From positions 1 to 6,556 of the forward strand of contig JAWXCM010000027.1 of NCBI GenBank assembly GCA_034408745.1: a stretch of 6,556 bases of DNA. Direction: 5' to 3'. Positions 1 to 4,977 of the stretch are shown one piece after another. The stretch comes from JAWXCM01 sp034408745. Lineage in GTDB: Bacteria > Acidobacteriota > Terriglobia > Bryobacterales > Bryobacteraceae. Both the position numbers and the translations under genes were made by a program. Under the pieces are notes generated by a model, which was not told the DNA's origin, searched no databases, and saw nothing but the letters and a program-made list of their open reading frames with translations. The first letter of the stretch is position 1, and each line of letters starts with the position of its first letter.

Positions 1-225
1 CTGCTGCCACGTTTCGACCGGGACTGGTACATCAAGGAGCTGGGCGTATCCAGGCCGGCTGTAAGGCCCCTTTACCCATCCCTGTTCATCGAGCCAGCGC
101 AGAACCTCCCGACCGGGCGCGAACGGCTGCCGCAACCGGACGAATCCGGCAAAGCAGCAGATGTCGGCCCGGTTCGGGTGGCTGGCCGCAACCGGATCTT
201 CGTCGATGAACAGGATTCCCGGCAT
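1..225 (-). CDS. N-terminus of a probable second tail-sheath-like eCIS protein (cut by window edge)
   Basis: The frame opens with ATG at 225-223 and stays open for 75 codons to the left edge, so the 3' part is missing. It starts 4 bases after the stop of the tube gene and has no clear Shine-Dalgarno, which suggests translational coupling. Visible landmarks are a short N-terminal ILFIDEDP stretch, NRADICCFAGFVRLR (residues 18-32), VLRWLDEQGW (41-50) and LLDVPVPVETW (63-73). From memory, this 'NRADIA.FVGFV ... LDERGW ... LLDVPVPI.SW' layout matches the start of the second sheath-like protein found after the tube gene in many eCIS clusters. In such proteins it precedes a sheath core (phage tail sheath family). 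The position right after sheath and tube fits. Without the conserved sheath core the family assignment is inference. It could instead be another structural protein of the particle. Confidence 0.6.
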   Translation of the reverse strand, partial: MPGILFIDEDPVAASHPNRADICCFAGFVRLRQPFAPGREVLRWLDEQGWVKGPYSRPGYAQLLDVPVPVETWQQ

Positions 226-229
226 TGCT

Positions 230-676
230 TTAGGCGCGTTCGAAGTCGAGCCCTTCGGCGGAGAGCACCAGTTCTTCCATCGCGACGTCGCCACCGCCCT
301 TGGCAGCGAAGTTCGGTCCTGTGTATTTCAGCGGAATTACTTTGTGAAGTTTCCACTTTTGCACCGGAGTTCCGGCTTCATCGCGCAGGACGATGACTAC
401 CTCGCGCTTTGCGGCCGGACCTTTGGTGCGGGTATCCTCCACCCAGGCCCAGAAGTCGCTCGAGTTGATGACGCCGCGCTTAAGCGTGACGTCCCCCACT
501 TTGTGAACGCCCTGGACCTTGCGGACGTGGTTTTCCTTGTCGTTGCCATTGCGATACTCCGCTATGGTGATCTCTGTCTGCAGTCCGGTGCAGTCGGAGA
601 ACCCGCCCAGCGATTCTCCGGTATCCACATTAACGACGAAATTAAACGCGGTATATGGTACTGATCTGTCAGGCAT
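230..676 (-). CDS. eCIS inner tube protein (T4 gp19 / Afp1-Pvc1 family)
   Basis: This 148-residue protein has the length and pattern of the phage T4 gp19-like tail tube family, whose hexamers stack into the rigid inner tube that is driven through the target membrane when the sheath contracts. Recognisable blocks are the N-terminal FNFVVNVDTG (11-20), GGFSDCTGLQTEI (24-36), the loop around GVHKVGDVTLKRG (56-68), DFWAWVEDTR (73-82), the strand KREVVIVLRDEAGTPVQKW (89-107) and the C-terminal MEELVLSAEGLDFE. There is no signal peptide or membrane segment, as expected for a cytoplasmically assembled particle. The ATG at 676-674 is preceded by AGGA 7 bases upstream. A stronger AAAGGAG also lies 13 bases upstream. 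The gene follows the sheath gene after 22 bases, the usual sheath-tube pairing. eCIS clusters often encode two tube paralogues (Pvc1 and Pvc5 types). Its closeness to the sheath favours the main tube, but the sequence alone does not prove it. Confidence 0.93.
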   Translation of the reverse strand: MPDRSVPYTAFNFVVNVDTGESLGGFSDCTGLQTEITIAEYRNGNDKENHVRKVQGVHKVGDVTLKRGVINSSDFWAWVEDTRTKGPAAKREVVIVLRDEAGTPVQKWKLHKVIPLKYTGPNFAAKGGGDVAMEELVLSAEGLDFERA

Positions 677-683
677 ATCAGGT

Positions 684-687
684 TCCT
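684..687 (-). promoter_or_regulatory. Shine-Dalgarno of the tube gene
   Basis: On the minus strand AGGA lies 7 bases before the ATG at 676, with a second purine block AAAGGAG at 690-696. It sits in the 22-base gap after the sheath stop codon and supports the chosen tube start. The gap gives the abundant tube protein its own ribosome entry rather than relying only on coupling. Confidence 0.6.
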
Positions 688-698
688 GTCTCCTTTAA

Positions 699-3077
699 TC
701 AGCTCCGCGTATCGGCTGTTTTCTGGCCGATACGGAAGATCACGAATTCCGCCGGCTTCACGACGGCCACGCCGATCAGGCAGATGAGTTGCCCGTTGTC
801 CAGATTGTTTTGCGTCATGGTGCTGCGGTCGCACCGGACAAAAAACGCTTCCTGCTGTGTCGCGCCCAACAGCGCTCCGGAGAGCCACTCGTTGTAGAGA
901 AAAGCCGAGATAGTCTCGCGGATATTGGCCCAAAGTGCCGGTCCATTCGGTTCAAATACAGCCCATTGTGTCCCGCGGTCAATGGATGCTTCGAGGTAAT
1001 TGAAATACCTTCGCACATTGACGTATTTCCATTCCGGATCGGACGTGGCTGTTCGAGCTCCCCACACTCGGTAGCCTCGGCCACTCAGATAGCGAAGACA
1101 GTTCACGCCGAGGGGATTCAGTACCTCCTGCTGCGCGAAGTTGATGTCCGTTTCAAACCGCAGTGCTCCGCGTACGATCTCGTTGGCGGGAGCTTTGAAT
1201 ACGCCACGTTCCACGTCGTTGCGGGCGTAGATTCCGGAGACGAAACCGGATGGCGGCAGAGTAATTTCCTTCGGTATGTTGTCCTGACCCGGCCGGAACA
1301 GCGGGTTGGAGACGACCACCCAGGGACCGTAGAGCGCTGCGTACGCAGAGTCGATGCGACTCCGGTCGGCCCGCATGCCGGACACGGTCTGGTCCGGCCG
1401 TGTATCCAGCACGGCGATTCGATACGAGCGCCGCTTTTCCGCATGGCTGATGAGAGCGCCCTGGATCCCCTGGAAGTCTGCGTACGCGGAGTGGCCGGGC
1501 GCCGCAACAATGGCGATGTCTTCCAGCTTTTCAAGTTGCGCCAGCGCTGCTTCATAAGTGCTCTGGATCGGCTCGGCTCCGTCATTGCCGCCTGTCAGCG
1601 TCACCAGCCGTTCCTTCGATCCGCCAAACAAGCCGGTGCGCAGGTCCAAAGCGGTCATCGCAGCGCCCGCGGTAAAGCCGAACATGTTTTCAAGCTGATC
1701 GGCACGCCGCGCCGGATTCGGTGCAAGAACCGCGCCGAGATAACGTGGGTGCAACGGATCGAAGCCAATGTCTTCGTAGGAAATCGAGTGTCCGTCCGCA
1801 TCCGCGGTAACCACGTTGATGGTAAGGATTTCGGCGATCCCGTCCGGTCCTGGAGCCTGGCCCGGCTGCAGTCCTCCGAGGTTGAGAGGAACACCGCCGC
1901 TGTCCAGCCAGTTGTTGCCTCGCTTCACGTGGAATGTGTTGGTCGAGCCCGCGGCTCCGGCTGCCTGACTGGGCGCTGTGAGCCCCAGAATGGAGTGCGC
2001 GGAACTGGCGCCGTCGCGGATCGCAATTGTTGCACCGGTTCCGGTGGCAACGGTGCTGAGCACCAGCATGCCGGTACGTGGATTGAGCGCCGCACGCGCG
2101 TTGAGCGGCCCAAGCAGGACGTTGATCTCATCCGCAGTCACGGCACCCAGGTCGCCCACATTGTTTGCAGCTGTGGCGGTTCCGAGGACGGTGGTGTCCG
2201 CTGCAAATCCGAGTGCCGCGTTGGTGCGCACTGTGACCGAAGCGAGCCGGCCCCGGCGGTCCGATCCGATCACCAGCCGGTTGTCGGGGGTGAACCGCGC
2301 GAACCCACCACGCACGGAGCGGTTGACCGCGTCGTCGAGGTCCTGAAGTTGCAGGTTCCCGTTCGCCAGAGTGACGGTCTGCGCAAGGCCGTCTATGACG
2401 ACGTTGAGAGTGTTGTTGGTGTTGTCGATCACCACCGGAAACGCGGCAACAGGGGCTCCGGTAGCTTCGGCAGGCTCGCCATGAAACGTGACTGCCGCAT
2501 CTGTGCCGTTCACGGTCAGCAGCAGAGCGCGGTCGTTTGGCACGCGGAAGGGCGGCGCCGCCCCGGCGAGTTGCGCTCCGGCCGCGACCCGGTCGCCACC
2601 CAGACGGAGCAGAGAACCTTCTGGGGCGCCGCCCATGCTGCGGACCGTGGCCGGTGCGTCGGCCTGACGGAGAAAGATCTGTCCGTTACCCGCGCTCCCC
2701 GGTGTCCGCGCCCGAAAGAATGCCCGGCGGGTGGCATCGGGTGAACCGTTTACGTCCGCGGAACCTGACAGTCCCGTGTCGGTCGGGCTGCGTCCGAGAA
2801 ACACGCGCGAGATGTACAGCCGAGTTCCGCCGTTATTGAAATAGGCATTTACGGCATGGGCGAGGTAGTTTAACCGGCTCGGCAGGTTCAGCTCATCGAA
2901 TCCGCCGTAAATGCGCTCGAAGTCGCCGAAACTGGTAATCAGTTCCGGAGTATCTCCGGCGGGGCCTTTGCGCGTGGGTCCTGCGAAGCCAGTGGTGCTG
3001 GTGCCCACTCCTTCAATGGACTTGGCACGGAAGCTTGTCTCTTCAACGTATACGCCTGGAGCTAAGTATTCAGGCAC
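699..3077 (-). CDS. eCIS contractile tail sheath protein with large internal insertion
   Basis: This 792-residue protein is a phage tail sheath family member (Afp2/Pvc2-like), which polymerises around the tube and contracts to fire it. The N-terminus EYLAPGVYVEE (3-13), with STTGFAGPTRKG (27-38) and SFGDFERIYGG (49-59), is the classic sheath opening. The block LNYLAHAVNAYFNNGGTRLY (69-88) follows. The contractile core resumes near residue 440-500 (LTGGNDG, 494-500) and continues through IAIVAAPGHS (521-530). The sheath C-terminal domain is clear from 655 onward: NPLGVNCLRYLSGRGYRVWG, WKYVNVRRYFNYLEASIDRG, LWANIRETISAFLYNEW and the final VKPAEFVIFRIGQ. Simple sheaths are around 350-500 residues; here residues ~100-430 form an extra region with two similar beta-type modules (~210-297 and ~300-368). 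The start is GTG at 3077-3075, with AGGAG 7 bases upstream. It follows the preceding gene by 31 bases. Family assignment is firm; the function of the insert is unknown. Confidence 0.95.
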   Translation of the reverse strand: MPEYLAPGVYVEETSFRAKSIEGVGTSTTGFAGPTRKGPAGDTPELITSFGDFERIYGGFDELNLPSRLNYLAHAVNAYFNNGGTRLYISRVFLGRSPTDTGLSGSADVNGSPDATRRAFFRARTPGSAGNGQIFLRQADAPATVRSMGGAPEGSLLRLGGDRVAAGAQLAGAAPPFRVPNDRALLLTVNGTDAAVTFHGEPAEATGAPVAAFPVVIDNTNNTLNVVIDGLAQTVTLANGNLQLQDLDDAVNRSVRGGFARFTPDNRLVIGSDRRGRLASVTVRTNAALGFAADTTVLGTATAANNVGDLGAVTADEINVLLGPLNARAALNPRTGMLVLSTVATGTGATIAIRDGASSAHSILGLTAPSQAAGAAGSTNTFHVKRGNNWLDSGGVPLNLGGLQPGQAPGPDGIAEILTINVVTADADGHSISYEDIGFDPLHPRYLGAVLAPNPARRADQLENMFGFTAGAAMTALDLRTGLFGGSKERLVTLTGGNDGAEPIQSTYEAALAQLEKLEDIAIVAAPGHSAYADFQGIQGALISHAEKRRSYRIAVLDTRPDQTVSGMRADRSRIDSAYAALYGPWVVVSNPLFRPGQDNIPKEITLPPSGFVSGIYARNDVERGVFKAPANEIVRGALRFETDINFAQQEVLNPLGVNCLRYLSGRGYRVWGARTATSDPEWKYVNVRRYFNYLEASIDRGTQWAVFEPNGPALWANIRETISAFLYNEWLSGALLGATQQEAFFVRCDRSTMTQNNLDNGQLICLIGVAVVKPAEFVIFRIGQKTADTRS

Positions 3078-3084
3078 TGATGTT

Positions 3085-3089
3085 CTCCT
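3085..3089 (-). promoter_or_regulatory. Shine-Dalgarno that fixes the GTG start of the sheath gene
   Basis: AGGAG on the minus strand is spaced 7 bases from GTG at 3077-3075. No ATG is available at the conserved sheath N-terminus (EYLAPGVYVEE), so this site together with the conserved protein opening decides a non-ATG start. Confidence 0.75.
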
Positions 3090-3108
3090 GGTGACGGGTG
3101 GGTCGCAC

Positions 3109-3846
3109 TCATGGCAATGGCACCGTTAATCCGGCGGCAAGCGACTGGCCAGCCACCAGATGCAGATTAGTAATTCCCCTCGGCAGCGTGGGGCGTGAAT
3201 CCAGATCGTCCGGATCGGGAGGCGGCAGGGCCGCGGGGTCGAAAATGGTTTGCACAACAACGTCGATGCCGTTCTGAGCAACGGGTCCGGCTCCGGCACC
3301 GAAGCTTGTCACCGGCACACCGGCAACGGCGACCAGTGCCTCGCCGCGTTCGTCCGTGACGCCGCGCGCGAGCAATGCGCTGTCAGAAGCGCGAAGCACG
3401 CGAATCAGCGCTCCGGAAAGCGCGGTGCTTGTTCCCGCGCGGGTAACGCTGGCCCGAATGACAGCCCAGGTCGGCAGGACGCTCCCGGCAGGCGCGGCAA
3501 ACAGCACGACGTCCGCTGGCCGGAATATCGATCCGGCGTTTGCCGCGTTGGCTGGCGATGCATCGCGAGGCAGTCCCATGCTGAAGCGACGCGACAGGTA
3601 CTGCCGGCCGGGATCTTCTACGCGGCCTGCCATCAGGCGGGCTGGCAAAACAGGAGCGGCGTCGAAGGCGTCGGCGTACGTCTCAAAGCCAGCAAGGGAA
3701 TAAATCACGTAACAGCCGCTTCGGTTTCGTACGAACCGCGCTCCCGGCGCCTGGACGACCAGCCGCGTGCGAATCATCAGTCCGGTTGTCGCATCGAGAA
3801 ACCGAATCGCCCCGGGAATACGCCGATCTATGTTCTCTGCTGGCAT
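3109..3846 (-). CDS. eCIS-associated beta-rich protein with carboxypeptidase-regulatory-like (transthyretin-type) domain
   Basis: This 245-residue protein has no catalytic motif, signal peptide or membrane segment that I can see. It appears to have two beta-rich parts. Residues ~10-95 contain IRFLDATTGLMIRTRLVV, the block VRNRSGCYVIYSLAGFETY and a closing FSMGLPR. Residues ~113-180 contain VVLFAAPAGSVLP, VIRASVTRAG, LSGALIRVLR and LLARGVTDERGEALVAV. That last pattern (a strand, 'L.GA.V.V', then 'T.. .GE.LV.V') is typical of carboxypeptidase-regulatory-like/transthyretin-fold domains. A Pro/Asp-rich linker (206-218, PAALPPPDPDDLD) precedes the tail. The ATG at 3846-3844 has AGGAAG 7 bases upstream inside the end of the Pvc16 gene, and the gap to that gene is 2 bases. 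Proteins of this kind occur between the Pvc16/DUF4255 gene and the sheath gene in several eCIS clusters, to my recollection. A structural or decorating role on the particle is inferred from context only. Confidence 0.7.
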   Translation of the reverse strand: MPAENIDRRIPGAIRFLDATTGLMIRTRLVVQAPGARFVRNRSGCYVIYSLAGFETYADAFDAAPVLPARLMAGRVEDPGRQYLSRRFSMGLPRDASPANAANAGSIFRPADVVLFAAPAGSVLPTWAVIRASVTRAGTSTALSGALIRVLRASDSALLARGVTDERGEALVAVAGVPVTSFGAGAGPVAQNGIDVVVQTIFDPAALPPPDPDDLDSRPTLPRGITNLHLVAGQSLAAGLTVPLP

Positions 3847-3848
3847 GA

Positions 3849-4421
3849 TCAGGCTTCCTGATAACTAAGGCGCGTCGCGACCACGGGAAGGCCAGTGGGA
3901 AGCACGTCATCGTCAATGCGCACGACTCGGGCAACATAGGAGACACTGAGGCGGTATTTCGGATCGAGTGTGTCCCAGATGCGCATGATTTCTTCGCTGT
4001 TCAACTCCTCCGGGATGATGTTCACCACGTCGCCGGGGGCCCATGCCGCGTCGGCCGAAAGAATCGAAAGATCGAAGACGGGACGTCGATGCAGCTCGCG
4101 CATTGCCCAGGTGAGGACCGAGTGCTCCACCAGCGCACTGCCCGCCCAGACCGTCAGGAGGAAATGCAGATTGATGGACAGCGGCGCCGGCGCATCGGAA
4201 GGTGCATTGGGCAGCCGGGTGTTGCGAAGATGTTCGTTCTGCGTAATCCGATACAGGAGCAGCGAAAGTACGTTGCGCAGTTCAGGTTTACCGGCGAGTT
4301 CGTCGGTGGACAGCAGCCGGAAGTCGATTGCCTGCACGGCCCGCAGAGACTGAGGATACGCATTGCGCAGATAATTGATGAGCGAATTTCCCACGGAATG
4401 CGTTGCGAGCAGATTCGGCAT
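3849..4421 (-). CDS. eCIS tail terminator/cap protein, DUF4255 (Pvc16 N-terminal family)
   Basis: This 190-residue protein matches the DUF4255/Pvc16_N family (Afp16, Pvc16), the cap that terminates tube and sheath polymerisation at the end distal to the baseplate. Hallmarks are an N-terminal helix HSVGNSLINYLRNAYP (8-23), LRNVLSLLLYRITQNEHLRN (48-67), the central signature LSINLHFLLTVWAG (81-94) followed by LTWAMRELHRRPVFD (103-117), and the C-terminal IIPEELNSEEIMRIWDTL (135-152) and YVARVVRID (162-170). The start ATG at 4421-4419 lies one base after the TGA of the upstream gene and has no clear Shine-Dalgarno, so translation is probably coupled. In many non-Afp-type eCIS loci this gene heads the structural operon, as here, rather than ending it as in afp/pvc. 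Family assignment is firm. Confidence 0.92.
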   Translation of the reverse strand: MPNLLATHSVGNSLINYLRNAYPQSLRAVQAIDFRLLSTDELAGKPELRNVLSLLLYRITQNEHLRNTRLPNAPSDAPAPLSINLHFLLTVWAGSALVEHSVLTWAMRELHRRPVFDLSILSADAAWAPGDVVNIIPEELNSEEIMRIWDTLDPKYRLSVSYVARVVRIDDDVLPTGLPVVATRLSYQEA

Positions 4422-4422
4422 A

Positions 4423-4848
4423 TCAGTTGCTTGTTGCCAGGTGCTCCAGTATCTCGCTCACCTTTGCTTTATTCAGGCCGAACAGGACGACGTCAGTCGA
4501 ACGGCGTTCTGACTCGATCCAGTCCTGGCGGCACAACTCCTTTAGCGCGGTTTCCAGAACACTCCTGCTCACGGCGGTACCGGGCAGCCACCAGTCGAGA
4601 ATGCCATCGACCGTATCTCTGGCGTCGCGATGTCGGAGCAAATAAATCATGAGTTCGCGCGCGACCTCGGCCAAAGTAGCAGGTTCGCCGTTTTGACCCG
4701 AACCCGTGTTGCCGGGCATATTTTCTTCGCTCTCCATCATCAGCACGCAGGGGTCCACGATCTGTGGCGTTGATGTTGTTGATTCCCGTAGGCCGGTGCG
4801 ATACAGGTGCGTCAGTGGTGTCGCACCTGTATCGCCAACGTGGCTCAT
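4423..4848 (-). CDS. Small winged-helix-like eCIS-associated protein (start uncertain)
   Basis: The longest frame gives 141 residues, but only the part from about residue 57 looks like a folded domain. The sequence ATLAEVARELMIYLLRHRDA (57-76) gives a first helix. TVDGILDWWLPG and VSRSVLETALKELCRQDWIE (93-112) give the following helices with a recognition-helix look. TDVVLFGLN gives a beta hairpin, and EILEHLA a last helix. This is a winged-helix-type order; the specific family is not known to me. It may be DNA-binding or a protein-protein adaptor. The start is doubtful. ATG at 4848 has no Shine-Dalgarno, and the first ~17 codons overlap a perfect 14-bp inverted repeat (4798-4835). In-frame ATGs at 4740, 4737 and 4719 are alternatives, the last with GGAG 12 bases and GAAG 5 bases upstream. 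Coordinates give the longest frame. It ends one base before the Pvc16 gene, so it is the first gene of the operon. Confidence 0.7.
   Translation of the reverse strand: MSHVGDTGATPLTHLYRTGLRESTTSTPQIVDPCVLMMESEENMPGNTGSGQNGEPATLAEVARELMIYLLRHRDARDTVDGILDWWLPGTAVSRSVLETALKELCRQDWIESERRSTDVVLFGLNKAKVSEILEHLATSN
4798..4835. repeat. Perfect 14-bp inverted repeat with 10-base spacer (dyad 1)
   Basis: The left arm GCGATACAGGTGCG (4798-4811) is the exact reverse complement of CGCACCTGTATCGC (4822-4835), with spacer TCAGTGGTGT between. It lies at the head of the eCIS operon, between the EBP gene and the first safe start codon of the small gene. No T-run follows the stem on either strand, so it is not a standard intrinsic terminator. 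It could be a protein-binding site for the neighbouring EBP or the winged-helix protein, or an RNA hairpin in the leader. It resembles dyad 2 (4887-4922). Confidence 0.8.
4823..4837 (-). promoter_or_regulatory. Candidate sigma-54 promoter (GG/GC spacing correct, weak match)
   Basis: On the minus strand TGGCGATACAGGTGC keeps the invariant GG and GC doublets exactly 10 bases apart, with TGGC intact and TGC of the TTGC box. The AC after TGGC and the first T of TTGC are not conserved. It overlaps the right arm of dyad 1, which is unusual for a promoter. An EBP gene next door makes a sigma-54 promoter here plausible, but the match alone is weak. Confidence 0.25.
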
Positions 4849-4864
4849 AACAACAGAATCGCCA
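4849..4864 (-). promoter_or_regulatory. Alternative candidate sigma-54 promoter, GC doublet imperfect
   Basis: On the minus strand TGGCGATTCTGTTGTT has TGGC and TTG at the correct spacing but GT where sigma-54 promoters nearly always have GC. It shares TGGCGAT with the candidate at 4823-4837. It lies between dyad 2 (upstream) and dyad 1 (downstream). If active, its transcript would start near 4838, downstream of ATG 4848, and would force an internal start for the small gene. No convincing sigma-70 promoter was seen in 4849-4977. Confidence 0.22.
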
Positions 4865-4886
4865 GTGCTTTTAGGTGTGCGGAAAG

Positions 4887-4922
4887 TGCGCGTACTGCGT
4901 CATGGTGGTCGCAGTATGCGCA
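4887..4922. repeat. 13-bp inverted repeat with 10-base spacer, one mismatch (dyad 2)
   Basis: The left arm TGCGCGTACTGCG (4887-4899) pairs with CGCAGTATGCGCA (4910-4922) at 12 of 13 positions; the exception, 4892/4917, is G opposite T on the plus strand. The spacer is TCATGGTGGT. Spacer length, the spacer's leading TCA, its TGGT core and the flanking GCG/CGC are shared with dyad 1, whose centre is 88 bp away. It lies in the intergenic gap between the EBP stop and the small gene, upstream of the candidate promoters, where an activator site would be expected. No T-run follows. Confidence 0.75.
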
Positions 4923-4977
4923 GGCGCACCTCAGTCGCGAGCGCAGGCGGACACCGTTCCCTGGTGTGACGTGGAGG

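Noticed and set aside
72..356. Minus-strand open frame of 94 codons
   Set aside because: It overlaps the tube gene and the partial sheath-like gene in another frame and encodes an Arg-rich sequence of low plausibility.
161..664. Plus-strand open frame of 167 codons
   Set aside because: It is fully antisense to the tube gene and the start of the next gene, has no recognisable motif, and is explained by codon bias of the real genes.
789..2744. Long plus-strand open frame of 651 codons
   Set aside because: It lies antisense to the sheath gene, whose protein is a clear family match. The translation is rich in Arg, Gly, Cys and His with no recognisable domain, typical of a frame left open by high G+C codon bias.
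4089..4652. Plus-strand open frame of 187 codons
   Set aside because: It is antisense to the Pvc16 and winged-helix genes, both better supported, and its product shows no domain.
4798..4835. Dyad 1 as an intrinsic terminator of the regulator gene
   Set aside because: The stem is strong but no T-rich tract follows on either strand, and the stem lies inside or at the edge of the next reading frame.
4951..4967. ACACC-N7-GGTGT just after the regulator stop as a terminator or operator
   Set aside because: The stem is only 5 bp with no T-run, well within chance for this base composition.
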